Shown here: piece after piece, positions 1 to 9,210 of the stretch
Layout of the letters: every line of letters starts with the position of its first letter
How positions within the stretch are numbered: position 1 is the first letter of the stretch
DNA from: Streptomyces tibetensis
Lineage (GTDB): Bacteria; Actinomycetota; Actinomycetes; Streptomycetales; Streptomycetaceae
Reading direction: 5' to 3'
Length of the DNA stretch: 64,000 bases
NCBI RefSeq assembly: GCF_007655005.1
Contig: NZ_SZVW01000015.1
Location: 205,478-269,477, forward strand
The notes under the pieces: model-generated
Told to the model about the DNA's origin: nothing
Database searches by the model: none
What the model saw: only the letters and a program-made list of their open reading frames with translations
Program-made: the position numbers and the translations under genes

Positions 1-2
1 CC

Positions 3-1022
3 GGATCGCCGGACCCGGCACCGGCCGCCGCGTACATCGCGAGCAGGCTGGACCGGCTCCAGATCCTCCTCGCCCACCGGCCCAACGTGTCGTACCCGAC
101 CTTCGCCGCGAAGACCTTCGCCACCCTCGACCAAATCAGCGAGGGACGCCTGACCGTGCACTTCATCACCGGCGGCAACGACCGGGAACAGGGTCGCGAG
201 GGGGACACCCTCACCAAGGACGAGCGCTACGCCCGCACCCGCGAGTACATCCGGATCGTCAAGAAGATCTGGACCACGCACGAGCCGTTCGACCACGAGG
301 GCGAGCACTACCGCTTCCACGACTTCGTCAGCGACGTCTTCCCGGTCCAGCAGCCCCGCCCGAACGTGTCGTTCGGCGGCTCCTCACCCGCCGCGTACGC
401 CGCCGGCGGCGCCGAGGCCGACATCTACTGCCTGTGGGGAGAGCCCCTGGAGAAGACCGCCGAGCAGATCGAGAAGGTGAAGGCCGCCGCGCGGGCAGCG
501 GGCCGCACCGATGTGCCGCGCATCCAGGCGGCGTTCCGGCCGATCATCGCCCCGACCGAGGAACTGGCCTGGGAGAAGGCCCACCGCACGGTCGGTGTGA
601 TCAAGGCCCGCAGGGAGCGCGGCGAGGCGATCACCAAGCGCCACAACGGCTCCGCGCAGCCGCAGAACACCGGCTCCCAGCGACTGCTCGCCATCGCCGA
701 GGCGGGGGAGCGCTACGACCGTGCCCTGTGGACGCCCACCGCCGCCGCGACCGGCGGCGCGGGCAACTCCAACGCCCTGGTCGGCACCCCGGAGACGGTC
801 GCCCAGGCCCTCCTGGACTACTACGACCTCGGCGTGGACATCCTCTCGGCCCGCGGCTACGACCTGCTCGGCGACGCCATCGACTTCGGCCGGCACGTGA
901 TCCCGATCGTCCGCGAGGAGGTCGCCAAGCGCGACGCCGAACGCGACGCCAAGCGCGACGCCGGGCGCGACGCCGAGCGAACGGCCCACGAGCCGCGGCC
1001 CCTCGCGACGGTGAACGGATGA
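3..1022 (+). CDS. LLM-class FMN-dependent monooxygenase (SsuD-like), 5' partial
   Basis: The frame is open from base 3 with no start codon, so the N-terminus lies outside the window; about 339 codons remain, against 360-380 usual for alkanesulfonate-type monooxygenases. The luciferase-like TIM-barrel signatures are visible: YPTFAAKTFATLDQ followed by SEGRL and HFITGG, then FGGSSPAAYAAG and a GTPETVAQALLDYY segment near the end. Known members use FMNH2 and O2 to split organosulfur compounds. The C-terminus is odd: four (K/R)RDA-type repeats follow the barrel. The stop overlaps the next start (ATGA), so it is probably the upstream gene of the operon running to 6.4 kb. The family call is firm; the substrate is inferred. 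Confidence 0.85.
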   Translation, partial: GSPDPAPAAAYIASRLDRLQILLAHRPNVSYPTFAAKTFATLDQISEGRLTVHFITGGNDREQGREGDTLTKDERYARTREYIRIVKKIWTTHEPFDHEGEHYRFHDFVSDVFPVQQPRPNVSFGGSSPAAYAAGGAEADIYCLWGEPLEKTAEQIEKVKAAARAAGRTDVPRIQAAFRPIIAPTEELAWEKAHRTVGVIKARRERGEAITKRHNGSAQPQNTGSQRLLAIAEAGERYDRALWTPTAAATGGAGNSNALVGTPETVAQALLDYYDLGVDILSARGYDLLGDAIDFGRHVIPIVREEVAKRDAERDAKRDAGRDAERTAHEPRPLATVNG

Positions 1023-1516
1023 CCTCCGCCCCGGAACTGACGGTCATTCAGGTCCTGGTCTCCGACCCCCGGGTCGCGCCGTTGCTGCGGGAACTCGGCG
1101 ACGAGTACTCCAGACGCTACGGCAAGGATGCGCACGCCGAGATCTCCCGCTACCCCGACGAGGAGTTCACCGCACCGCACGGCGGTCTGCTCCTGCTGCT
1201 GCTGGAACGCGGCGAACCCGTCGCGGGCGGCGCCTTCCGCCGGTACGACGCAGCCACGGCCGAGCTGAAACGGATCTGGACCCACTCCGCCCACCGCCGC
1301 CGCGGTCTCGCCCGGCGCGTCGTCGCCGAGCTGGAACGCGAGGCGGCGGGCCGTGGATACCGGCGCGTCTACCTCACCACCGGCCCACGCCAGCCCGAAG
1401 CCCGCGGCCTGTACCTGGCCACCGGCTACACAGCCCTGTTCGACACCGAGGCCGACCCGGAGACCATCGGCCCGCTGCCGTTCGAGAAACACCTGCGAGA
1501 GGTCACCGAGCAGTGA
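1019..1516 (+). CDS. GNAT-family N-acetyltransferase
   Basis: This 165-residue protein is full length for a single GNAT domain. The acetyl-CoA binding motif A is visible as ELKRIWTHSAHRRRGLARRVV (RRRGLA is the R/QxxGxG/A loop), and the C-terminal ATGYTALF segment is the usual beta5-alpha4 element. The ATG at 1019 overlaps the monooxygenase stop, and the 3' end overlaps the GTG of the next lipoprotein gene, so the three are translationally coupled. Its place between a monooxygenase and an ABC importer suggests that it acetylates the imported substrate or a breakdown product; that role is inference. Confidence 0.88.
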   Translation: MTSAPELTVIQVLVSDPRVAPLLRELGDEYSRRYGKDAHAEISRYPDEEFTAPHGGLLLLLLERGEPVAGGAFRRYDAATAELKRIWTHSAHRRRGLARRVVAELEREAAGRGYRRVYLTTGPRQPEARGLYLATGYTALFDTEADPETIGPLPFEKHLREVTEQ

Positions 1517-2457
1517 ACAGAACCCGTCTGCGCAGCACCGCCGCCCTGGTGCTGCTGCCCACCCTGGCCCTCACCGCCTGCGGCTCCGGCGCCACCCCCG
1601 GCGCCGCACCGGCGGGCGCCCAGGCCTCCCCGGCGCCCACCGACGACCCGGTCGCCGCCGTCCGCACGGTGGACTCCGTCGCCGCCCTGCTGCCCGCCGA
1701 CGTCCGCACCTCGGGAAAGCTGCGCATCGGCAGCTCCGTCGGCTTCCCGCCCGGCGCCTACTACCCGAACGGGCCCGGCAAAGCGCCCGCGGGCCAGGAC
1801 ATCGACATCGCCGACGCCGTCGCCAAGGTCCTCGGCGTGAAGCTCGACCGGCAGGACGCCTCCTTCGAGACGATCCTGCCCGCCCTCGGCAGCGGCAAGT
1901 ACGACGTGGGCACCGGCAACTTCGGCGTCACCACCCAGCGCCTGAAGACCGTCGACTTCGTCACCTACATCGACGACGGCCAGGGCTTCGCCGTGAAGAA
2001 GGGCAGCACCGCCGTCAGGAAGAAGGTCACCGACCTGACCCAGTTGTGCGGCCTGACCATCGGCACCGGCGCCGGAACCACCTTCGAGTCGACCCTCGCC
2101 GCGCAGAAGGACATCTGCGCCAAGGCAGGCAAGAAGCCCTACGAGGTGAAGGTCTACTCCGAGAACGGAGCGACGCTCACCGCGCTCCAGCAGGGCCGCA
2201 TCGACGTGATCATGTCGACCATCAACGGCCTGCGCTACCAGGCCGCCCAGCCCGCGGCGCAGACCACGTTCCTCGGCGAGTACCACCGCCTCGACGTCGG
2301 CTTCGCCTTCAAGAAGGGCTCCCCGCTCACCAAGGCGTTCCGGGCCGCCGTCGACGAGCTGATCAAGGACGGTACGTACGCCCGCATTCTCAAGAAGTGG
2401 GGCACCTCCGCCTCCGCGATCGACGCGTCGCGGATCAATCCGCCCGAGCACAGGTGA
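1513..2457 (+). CDS. Amino-acid-type ABC transporter substrate-binding lipoprotein
   Basis: Extracytoplasmic solute-binding protein of the polar amino acid family (SBP_bac_3), 314 residues. The N-terminus has basic residues, a hydrophobic stretch and the lipobox LTAC with the lipidated Cys at residue 23. The mature part has the GKLRIGSSVGFPP opening, the DIDIADAVAKVLGV ligand-binding segment, GKYDVGTGNFGVTTQR and the closing KKWGT helix of this family. The GTG at 1513 overlaps the preceding stop, and the permease starts five bases after its own stop. It presumably delivers ligand to the permease at 2462; a second binding protein lies beyond the ATPase. Confidence 0.92.
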   Translation: MNRTRLRSTAALVLLPTLALTACGSGATPGAAPAGAQASPAPTDDPVAAVRTVDSVAALLPADVRTSGKLRIGSSVGFPPGAYYPNGPGKAPAGQDIDIADAVAKVLGVKLDRQDASFETILPALGSGKYDVGTGNFGVTTQRLKTVDFVTYIDDGQGFAVKKGSTAVRKKVTDLTQLCGLTIGTGAGTTFESTLAAQKDICAKAGKKPYEVKVYSENGATLTALQQGRIDVIMSTINGLRYQAAQPAAQTTFLGEYHRLDVGFAFKKGSPLTKAFRAAVDELIKDGTYARILKKWGTSASAIDASRINPPEHR

Positions 2458-2461
2458 CCCC

Positions 2462-3403
2462 ATGAGCAGCGACACGATCACAGAACCGGCCACCCGAACG
2501 GCCGGGCATGCCGAAGAACTGAAGGTCGTACCCACCCGCCACTACGCCCGCTGGGCCGCCGGCGCCGCCGTGGTCGTCCTGGTCGCGCAGTTCGCCCACG
2601 GCCTGGTCACCAACCCCGTCTGGGAGTGGGGTGTCTTCAGCGACTACGTCCTCTCCGAGACGATCGTCCAGGCGGTGTGGGTGACCCTCCAGCTCACCGC
2701 GTACGCCACCGTCCTCGGCTTCCTGCTGGGCACGGTGCTCGCCTTCATGCGCCTGTCGCGCAGCCCGGTGCTCTCGACCGTCGCCTGGACCTACATCTGG
2801 GTGTTCCGGTCCATCCCGATGATCGTCCAGCTGGTGTTCTGGTTCAATCTCAGCGCCCTGTACAAGGAGTTGGGCGTCGGCATCCCCTTCGGGCCGGTGT
2901 TCTGGTCCGTCGACAGCAACACCCTCATCGGCACCATCGGCGCCGCCGTCATCGGGCTGACCCTGCACCAGGCCGCCTACGCCGCCGAGATCGTCCGCGG
3001 CGGTGTCATCGCCGTCGACCAGGGACAGCTGGAGGCGGCGGCGGCCCTCGGCATCCCCCGGCTCCGGCAGATCCGCCGGATCGTCCTCCCGCAGGCCATG
3101 CGCGCCATCCTGCCCACCGCCGGCAACGAGATCATCGGCCTGCTCAAGGGCACCTCGGTGGTCTACGTCATGTCCATCGGCGAGCTGTTCTACCAGGCGC
3201 AGGTGATCTACGGCCGCAACGGCCGGGTGATCCCGCTGCTGCTGGTCGCCACCGCCTGGTACGTCGTCCTCACCTCGCTGCTGTCGGTCGCCCAGTACTA
3301 CGTGGAGCGCCGCTACGCCCGCGGCGCCGACCGCACCCCGCCACCCACCCCGCTCCAGCGCGCGCGCCGGTTCGTCACGTCCCTCACGAAGGAGAGCGCA
3401 TGA
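2462..3403 (+). CDS. Amino-acid-type ABC transporter permease (HisM/GlnP family)
   Basis: Inner-membrane permease of the His/Glu/Gln/Arg family, 313 residues with several hydrophobic segments between residues 30 and 280. The EAA loop that contacts the ATPase is clear: EAAAALGIPRLRQI followed by RIVLPQAMRAILP. The FRSIPMIVQLVFW segment is also typical. It is a single permease gene, so the transporter would use a homodimer. It starts right after the binding-protein gene, and its stop overlaps the ATPase start (ATGA at 3400). It is a clear paralogue of the permease at 60133. Confidence 0.93.
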   Translation: MSSDTITEPATRTAGHAEELKVVPTRHYARWAAGAAVVVLVAQFAHGLVTNPVWEWGVFSDYVLSETIVQAVWVTLQLTAYATVLGFLLGTVLAFMRLSRSPVLSTVAWTYIWVFRSIPMIVQLVFWFNLSALYKELGVGIPFGPVFWSVDSNTLIGTIGAAVIGLTLHQAAYAAEIVRGGVIAVDQGQLEAAAALGIPRLRQIRRIVLPQAMRAILPTAGNEIIGLLKGTSVVYVMSIGELFYQAQVIYGRNGRVIPLLLVATAWYVVLTSLLSVAQYYVERRYARGADRTPPPTPLQRARRFVTSLTKESA

Positions 3404-4164
3404 GTGCCGTCATGGTCGACGTCCACGGCGTCCACAAGAGCTTCGGTCCCCTGGAGGTGCTGCGCGGCGTCGACCTGCAGGTGCGGGCCGGCGAGGTCAC
3501 CGTGGTCCTCGGCCCGTCGGGCGCCGGGAAGTCCACGCTGCTTCGCACCATCAACCACCTGGAGAAGGTCAGCCGCGGCTGGGTCAGCATCGACGGTGAA
3601 CTCATCGGCTACCGCCGGTCGGGGAACAAGCTGCACGAGCTGCGGGAGCGGGAAATCCTGAAGCAGCGGACGAACATCGGGTTCGTCTTCCAGAACTTCA
3701 ACCTCTTCCCGCACCTGACCGTCCTGCACAACCTCGTCGAGGCCCCGGTCTCCGCTCGGCGCCGCCCGCGCAAGGAGGCCGAGGAGACCGCCCGCCGGCT
3801 TCTCGACCGGGTCGGTCTCGCCGACAAGGCCGACGCCTATCCGCGGCAGCTGTCCGGCGGTCAGCAGCAGCGCGTCGCCATCGCCCGGGCACTCGCCCTC
3901 GAACCCAAGGTGCTGCTGTTCGACGAGCCCACCTCGGCACTCGACCCGGAGCTGGTCGGCGAGGTCCTCGACGTCATCAAGGACCTGGCCCGCACCGGCA
4001 CCACCATGATCGTCGTGACGCACGAGATCGGCTTCGCCCGCGAGGTCGCCGACACCGTGGTGTTCATGGACGCCGGAGTCGTCGTGGAGCAGGGCCCGCC
4101 CTCGGCCGTGCTCGACGCACCGCGGCACGAGCGCACCCGCGCCTTCCTCTCCAAGGTCCTCTGA
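3400..4164 (+). CDS. Amino-acid-type ABC transporter ATP-binding protein (GlnQ-like)
   Basis: ATPase subunit, 254 residues, full length. Seen: Walker A GPSGAGKST (about residues 38-46), Q-loop in VFQNFNLFPH, signature LSGGQQQR, Walker B VLLFDEPTSALD and H-loop histidine in VVTHE. Between Walker A and the Q-loop it carries an insertion of roughly 20 residues (IGYRRSGNKLHELRERE) that is matched in kind by the ATPase at 61089, so the two importers belong to one subfamily. Start ATG overlaps the permease stop. It powers uptake by the permease encoded just upstream. Confidence 0.94.
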   Translation: MSAVMVDVHGVHKSFGPLEVLRGVDLQVRAGEVTVVLGPSGAGKSTLLRTINHLEKVSRGWVSIDGELIGYRRSGNKLHELREREILKQRTNIGFVFQNFNLFPHLTVLHNLVEAPVSARRRPRKEAEETARRLLDRVGLADKADAYPRQLSGGQQQRVAIARALALEPKVLLFDEPTSALDPELVGEVLDVIKDLARTGTTMIVVTHEIGFAREVADTVVFMDAGVVVEQGPPSAVLDAPRHERTRAFLSKVL

Positions 4165-4198
4165 CCACCCTCCCGTCCCTCACGCAAGGAGCACCACC

Positions 4199-5227
4199 GT
4201 GGCCACCACCTTCGTCACCCGCCGTTCCACCGCCGCAGCGGCGTTCCAACTCGCCGGCGCTCTCGCCCTCGCCGGCTGCGCCAACCCCACCGACGGCGGC
4301 ACCACCGAGGTCGCGGCCACCTCCGGCGACAAGACGAGGATCAACATCAGCCCCGACCAGAACCGCGTCACCACCGGCAAGGTCGACTCCATAGCCGCCG
4401 AGGTCCCCGAGAAGATCCGCAGGAGAGGCACGCTGGAGATCGTCGACTCCTCCGGCTCCGCGGCACCCCTGACCTTCCACGCCACGGACAACAGGACCGT
4501 CATCGGCGTGGAGCCCGACATCGCCTACCTGGTCGCAGACGTCCTCGGCCTGAAGCCGCACCTCAACACGGTGTCCTGGGAGAACATCTTCGTCGGCCTG
4601 GACAGCGGCAAGTACGACGTCGGACTCAGCAACATCACCGTCACCGAGGAACGCAAGGAGAAGTACGACTTCGCCACCTACCGCGAGGACAACCTGGCCT
4701 TCGAGGCGAAGAAGGGCAGCGGCCTGAAGATCGACGGGCCCGAGGACGTGGCGGGCAGGACCGTGGCCGTCGGCAGCGGCACCAACCAGGAGAAGCTGCT
4801 GATCGAGTGGTCCAAGGAGAACGAGAAGGCCGGCCGCAAGCCGGTGGACATCAAGTACTACCAGAACGACAGCGACACCTACCTCGCCCTCCAGTCCGGC
4901 CGCATCGACCTCTACCTCGGCCCCAACCCGACCGCCGCCTACCACGCGGCCACCACCGGGAAGACCGAGGTCGTCGGCACCTACTCCGGCGCGGGCGCCG
5001 GTCTTCAGGGCCTGATCGCGGCCACCACCAAGAAGGACAACGGCCTGGCGAAGCCGCTCGCCGACGCCCTCGACCACGTCATCGAGAACGGGACGTACGC
5101 GAAGGTCCTCAAGCGCTGGGGCCTGTCCGGCGAGGCCGTACGGAAGTCGCAGATCAACCCGCCCGGCTTGCCGAAGACCGGCAGCCAGCCGGCCGCCCCC
5201 CAGTCCCCTTCCGCCGCCCCACGCTGA
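4199..5227 (+). CDS. Second amino-acid-type ABC substrate-binding lipoprotein
   Basis: SBP_bac_3 protein of 342 residues, translated from a GTG preceded by AAGGAG eight to thirteen bases upstream. The lipobox LAGC places the lipidated Cys at residue 27. The mature part shows the family pattern: GTLEIVDSSGSAAP, IGVEPDIAYLVADVLGL, GKYDVGLSNITVTEER and LKRWGLS near the end, followed by a Pro/Ala-rich tail. It lies 34 bases after the ATPase and 12 before the next oxidoreductase. Two dissimilar binding proteins around one permease/ATPase pair suggest two related ligands share the importer. Confidence 0.92.
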   Translation: MATTFVTRRSTAAAAFQLAGALALAGCANPTDGGTTEVAATSGDKTRINISPDQNRVTTGKVDSIAAEVPEKIRRRGTLEIVDSSGSAAPLTFHATDNRTVIGVEPDIAYLVADVLGLKPHLNTVSWENIFVGLDSGKYDVGLSNITVTEERKEKYDFATYREDNLAFEAKKGSGLKIDGPEDVAGRTVAVGSGTNQEKLLIEWSKENEKAGRKPVDIKYYQNDSDTYLALQSGRIDLYLGPNPTAAYHAATTGKTEVVGTYSGAGAGLQGLIAATTKKDNGLAKPLADALDHVIENGTYAKVLKRWGLSGEAVRKSQINPPGLPKTGSQPAAPQSPSAAPR

Positions 5228-5239
5228 GGAGCACCGACC

Positions 5240-6367
5240 ATGTCCGGCATCCCCCTCGGAGTCCTCGACCTCGTCCCGGTCCCGTCCGGCGCCACCGCCG
5301 CCGACGCCCTGCGCAACACCCTGGACCTCGCGCGGCAGACCGAAGAGTTCGGCTACAGCCGCTACTGGTTCGCCGAACACCACCTCAACCCGGGCGTCGC
5401 CGGGGCCTCTCCCGCTGTCGTACTGGCCCTGACCGCCTCCGCGACCTCCACGATCAGGATCGGCTCGGGCGCCGTACAACTCGGCCATCGCACCGCCCTG
5501 TCCACCGTCGAGGAGTTCGGCCTGATCGACGCCCTGCACCCCGGGCGCCTCGACCTGGGCCTCGGCCGCTCGGGCGGACGTCCCCCCGGGCAGACGGCGA
5601 AGCCCCGGCCGACCACGACCCCCGTCGTCGACGGCCGTACTCCGGGCGGCCTGCGGATCCCGCCCCGGTTCTCCTACGAGCACCTGCGGGGCTCACCACG
5701 CCTCCGGCTCCAGCAGCAGCTGTTGCAGCAGCCGGGCGCCCGGCACCAGGACTACGGCGAGCAGATCGACGACGTCCTCGCGCTGCTGCGCGGTGACTAC
5801 CGCTCGGCGGACGGCCTCGAAGCGCACGCGGTCCCAGGTGAGGGCGCCGACGTGCAGGTGTGGATCCTCGGCAGCAGCGGTGGGGAGAGCGCCGACGTCG
5901 CCGGCCGCAACGGCCTGCGCTTCGCCGCCAACTACCATGTCAGCCCGGCCACCGTCCTGGAGGCGGCCGAGGGCTACCGGGCCGCGTTCCTGCCGTCCGA
6001 GCACCTCGACAAGCCCTACGTCAGTGTCTCCGCCGACGTCGTCGTCGCCGAGGACGACGCGACCGCCCGCGAACTGGCCACCGGATACGGCCCGTGGGTC
6101 CGCAGCATCCGCACCGCCGAGGGCGTGATCCCCTTCCCCACCCCCGAAGAGGCCCGCGCCCACCCCTGGAGCGAGCAGGACCGGGCGCTGGTCGCCGACC
6201 GCGTCGACACCCAGTTCGTCGGGTCACCCGGACGCGTCGCGGACCAGCTCGAACAACTGCAGGAGGCCACCGGCGCCGACGAGCTCATCATCACGACCAT
6301 CACCCACGGCCACGCCGACCGGGTGCGCTCGTACCGGCTCCTCGCGGAGGAGTGGCAACGCAGGTGA
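5240..6367 (+). CDS. LLM-class flavin-dependent oxidoreductase
   Basis: Luciferase-like flavin enzyme of 375 residues. The N-terminal DLVPVPSG motif, YSRYWFAEHHLNPGVAG, the IRIGSGAVQLGHRTALSTVEEF stretch split by a few residues, and the LHPGRLDLGLGRSGG segment are diagnostic of the single-chain bacterial luciferase-like subgroup. ATG at 5240 follows GAGGAG. It is the last gene of the importer operon, so it probably oxidises the imported compound or an acetylated form, using flavin reduced by a partner not seen here. The region between residues 110 and 150 is rich in Pro and Arg and may be poorly conserved. Confidence 0.88.
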   Translation: MSGIPLGVLDLVPVPSGATAADALRNTLDLARQTEEFGYSRYWFAEHHLNPGVAGASPAVVLALTASATSTIRIGSGAVQLGHRTALSTVEEFGLIDALHPGRLDLGLGRSGGRPPGQTAKPRPTTTPVVDGRTPGGLRIPPRFSYEHLRGSPRLRLQQQLLQQPGARHQDYGEQIDDVLALLRGDYRSADGLEAHAVPGEGADVQVWILGSSGGESADVAGRNGLRFAANYHVSPATVLEAAEGYRAAFLPSEHLDKPYVSVSADVVVAEDDATARELATGYGPWVRSIRTAEGVIPFPTPEEARAHPWSEQDRALVADRVDTQFVGSPGRVADQLEQLQEATGADELIITTITHGHADRVRSYRLLAEEWQRR

Positions 6368-6628
6368 CGCACGCCCGCTGTGCGGGGTGGTGGCGCCGTG
6401 CGTGCTCCCGGCCACCGCCGGGCCGACCCGCAGGGGTGTCGTGCCGCGGACTGCGCGTCGCGCGCTCGAGCGGCGAGTTCGACGTCGGCCCCCCGCGCGA
6501 GACCGGCCAGCCACCCCGACGCCGGATGCGGTCACGACCTGACCGCATCCCGTGCGACCGTGAGCGCGCAAGCCGCCCGGACACCTGGACCGCGGGCCGG
6601 CACACGACGCGATGGCCGAGGTGCTCCG

Positions 6629-7723
6629 ATGACCGTTCTCGACGCCCGGGCGCTCAACCGGGCCACCCTGGCCCGGCAGTTGCTCCTCGACCGCGCCGAT
6701 TCGCCGGTCCTCGACGCGGTCGCGCACCTGTGCGGTCTCCAGGCGCAGGAACCGCAGGAGCCGTTCCCCGGGCTCTGGTCGCGGCTGCGGGCCTTCGACC
6801 CGGCGGAGCTGTCGAACCTGCTGACCGGGCGCCGTGTCGTGCGCACCCACCTCATGCGCCGCACCGTCCATCTCGTCACCGCCGACGACGTCGTGGCCTG
6901 GCGGTCCCGCCACGACGCCATGCTCCGCCAACGGGTCCTCGGCGTGTACCGGCGCGAACTCGCCGGGATCGATCCCGGCGAACTGGAGGCGGCGGGCCGC
7001 GAGATCATGGCCGACGGCGAACCCCGCTCCATGCCCGACCTCGCGCGAGCCGTCGCCGACCGCCGGCCCGGGACGCAGCCGCGGCCCCTGGGCGAGATGC
7101 TGGTCGCGGCCCTCCTGGCGACGGTCCAGGTGCCGCCGCGCGGCCTGTGGCGCACCACAGGGGGAGCGCGCTACGCGCTCGTCTCCTCCTGGCTCGGCCG
7201 CGACATCGACCCGCCCTCCCCGGACGCCTCCGACCCCGTGGGCCAGACGCTGGTACGGCGCTACCTGGCCGCGTTCGGCCCCGCCGCCTCAGCCGACCTG
7301 CGCGCCTGGTGCGGTCTCGCCGGACTGCCCGCCGCGGTCTCCGCCCTCCGCGAGGAACTCGTCGCCTTTCGCGACGAACGCGGCCGCGAACTGCTCGACC
7401 TCCCCGACGCGCCCCGCCCCGATCCCGGCACCCCGGCGCCGGTGAGGTTCCTGCCGGCGTTCGACAACGCGATTCTCGGTTATCACGACCGCAGCCGGAT
7501 CATCGACGACGCGCACCGTCACCTGTCCGTCGCCGGCGCCCGAGTCGTCCTGGTCGACGGAAGGGTCGCCGCCACCTGGACCGTCGAGGCGGGCACGGTG
7601 CTCGTCACCCCGCTGCGCCCCTTCTCACGGAGCGACCGCACGGGCGTCGCCGAGGAAGGGCGTGCGATGGCCTCCTTCCTCTCCGGCGACGAGAGCGACC
7701 GGGTACGGATCGCGGCCGGCTGA
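6629..7723 (+). CDS. Winged helix DNA-binding domain protein (HTH_42 family)
   Basis: A 364-residue protein with the layout of the HTH_42 (YcaQ-like, PF06224) family: LNRATLARQLLL at the N-terminus, HLCGLQAQEPQEPFPGLWSRL, VRTHLMRRTVHLVTADD, and a C-terminal LLPAFDNAILGY-like segment (FLPAFDNAILGYHDRSRI). Some homologues act on DNA interstrand crosslinks; many have no assigned role. I chose ATG 6629 because family similarity begins there, although the frame is open further upstream. It is separated from the importer operon by 261 bases in which I see no gene. Confidence 0.88.
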   Translation: MTVLDARALNRATLARQLLLDRADSPVLDAVAHLCGLQAQEPQEPFPGLWSRLRAFDPAELSNLLTGRRVVRTHLMRRTVHLVTADDVVAWRSRHDAMLRQRVLGVYRRELAGIDPGELEAAGREIMADGEPRSMPDLARAVADRRPGTQPRPLGEMLVAALLATVQVPPRGLWRTTGGARYALVSSWLGRDIDPPSPDASDPVGQTLVRRYLAAFGPAASADLRAWCGLAGLPAAVSALREELVAFRDERGRELLDLPDAPRPDPGTPAPVRFLPAFDNAILGYHDRSRIIDDAHRHLSVAGARVVLVDGRVAATWTVEAGTVLVTPLRPFSRSDRTGVAEEGRAMASFLSGDESDRVRIAAG

Positions 7724-7837
7724 ACCGGGACTCGCGCCGCTCGGAATGCGCTTTTGTGGCTTTGATCGGCGGGCGTTCCCGGCGGACAGGCGCACACTGG
7801 AAGGGTGCTGCCGGTGCTCACGAGGGGGTGTCGGCCG

Positions 7838-8419
7838 ATGAATGCGTCAGAACGTGTGACCGTGCGGTGGTGGCGGTGGCGGCGTAACGCGCTCAAACGG
7901 CGCGTCGACGTCGTCGAAGCCTGGATCCTGCTCGCCGGCTGGGTGCTCGCCCTGCTGGGCGGGCTGGTCGCGGGACTGCTCGCGGCGGGCACGGTCGAGC
8001 GGGCCGTCGAGCAGCAGCGGGCCCAGAGCCGCCAGGTTCAGGCGACGGTGGTCGAGGACGCGCCCGGCCCGTCGCCGGCCCGCGAGGCGAGCGACCACCG
8101 GGTGTGGGGCAAGGTGCGGTGGACCGCGCCCGACGGCTCGACCCACCGGGAGGAGGCCCGGGTACCGGCGAGGGCACCCGCCGGAAGCACCCTCTCCGTG
8201 TGGGTCAACCGGAGCGGTGACCTCACGACCCCGCCCGTGTCCGGCGGCGAGGCCTGGCTGCACACCGCCATGGGCGGCGCGCTCGCAGGGATCTTCACCG
8301 GCGCCACGGTGCTGGGAGCCACGTGGCTGACCCGCCTGGGTCTCGACCGCCGCCGCATGTCCCAGTGGGACGCGGAGTGGGAGCGGATCGACACACGGAG
8401 GGGCTGGAAGACGGGCTGA
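7838..8419 (+). CDS. Rv1733c-like membrane protein
   Basis: A 193-residue protein with two hydrophobic segments, about residues 28-52 and 135-160. Between them is a soluble loop with QVQATVVEDAP and the WTAPDGSTHREEARVP pattern that recurs in Streptomyces proteins related to mycobacterial Rv1733c. The tail ends in RRMSQWDAEWERID, also typical. ATG 7838 has a GAGGGGGTG ribosome-binding stretch ahead; an earlier in-frame start at 7805 lacks one. The function of the family is unknown; related proteins are often found with stress or dormancy genes, but none adjoin it here. Confidence 0.8.
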   Translation: MNASERVTVRWWRWRRNALKRRVDVVEAWILLAGWVLALLGGLVAGLLAAGTVERAVEQQRAQSRQVQATVVEDAPGPSPAREASDHRVWGKVRWTAPDGSTHREEARVPARAPAGSTLSVWVNRSGDLTTPPVSGGEAWLHTAMGGALAGIFTGATVLGATWLTRLGLDRRRMSQWDAEWERIDTRRGWKTG

Positions 8420-8590
8420 CCCCGGCGGGCGGGCCCGCACGGTCCCGGAGAAACCGCGCCGTGCGCCTCGCCGGCGCACCTGCGGCCACCGACCCGGCTC
8501 CGGCGTGCCCGCGGCTCCCGGTACTTGGCTTCGGCTTGCCTGCGGCACCCGAGGACCTGGCGGTGGGGCCGTCCCCCGGTCCTGCGCGAG

Positions 8591-9046
8591 CTATCGCGAC
8601 GGCTGCCGGAGGGAGGCCGCAGACGGGGCGGGTGTGGCCGTGGGCAGTCGCGCGGTCGCACCCTCGACCTGCCGCACCGTGCTCTCGGCGGGCCGGTGGC
8701 CCGTGCCCGCGCCGGTGGACAGCTGGGACCAGGCCCCGAGGGCCAGTGCGACGGCGGCAGCGGTGGCGGCCACCCGGCCCGCGCGCCGGACCTTGGCACG
8801 GCGGTCCAGGTCCCGCCACGCCACGCGGACCCAGAGGTCCTCCGGCTGCCACAGATCGCCGACGGTGTGCGGGGGCTGGAGCTGCCGCCCCGCCGCCCGC
8901 TCCGTGGCCGAGGGTTCCCTGGGAGCCGAGACGCGTATGGCGGACTCACTGTCGGTCAGGAACCTCAGCCACACGTCGTCCGGGACCGGACGAACGCCGG
9001 GGGGCTCATGGGGAGTTCTCCGCCTGTCCGGCTCTTCGGTGGTCAC
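8591..9046 (-). CDS. Membrane-anchored hypothetical protein
   Basis: A 151-residue protein from a GTG start. The N-terminal half contains PDDVWLRFLTDSE and later HTVGDLWQPEDLW, a pair of motifs seen in short Streptomyces proteins of unknown function. A basic stretch (WRDLDRRAKVRRAGRV) leads into one hydrophobic helix at about residues 98-112 with positive residues on the inside, predicting an N-in, C-out single-pass protein with a small outer tail. No partner gene is evident; it lies between the Rv1733c-like gene and the MITE-like element. Confidence 0.65.
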   Translation of the reverse strand: MTTEEPDRRRTPHEPPGVRPVPDDVWLRFLTDSESAIRVSAPREPSATERAAGRQLQPPHTVGDLWQPEDLWVRVAWRDLDRRAKVRRAGRVAATAAAVALALGAWSQLSTGAGTGHRPAESTVRQVEGATARLPTATPAPSAASLRQPSR

Positions 9047-9210
9047 GTCCCGTCATCCCCTCTCCGGCCATCGCCCGATCACTGCGCAGCGCAAGATCAG
9101 TATGCCGCCCGGGCATCGGAGCAGCCCCCCTTTCGGTCGCGGACAGCGCGTCCGAGACCGACTTGGAACGTGCCTTGGGCGGGAGGGCCCGGCCGCACTC
9201 CCGCCGCACC

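Noticed and set aside
4064..5683. A 539-codon open frame on the minus strand opposite the ABC and LLM genes
   Set aside because: It is antisense to genes with clear family motifs, and its Gly/Arg/Val-rich product is what high third-position G/C produces on the opposite strand.
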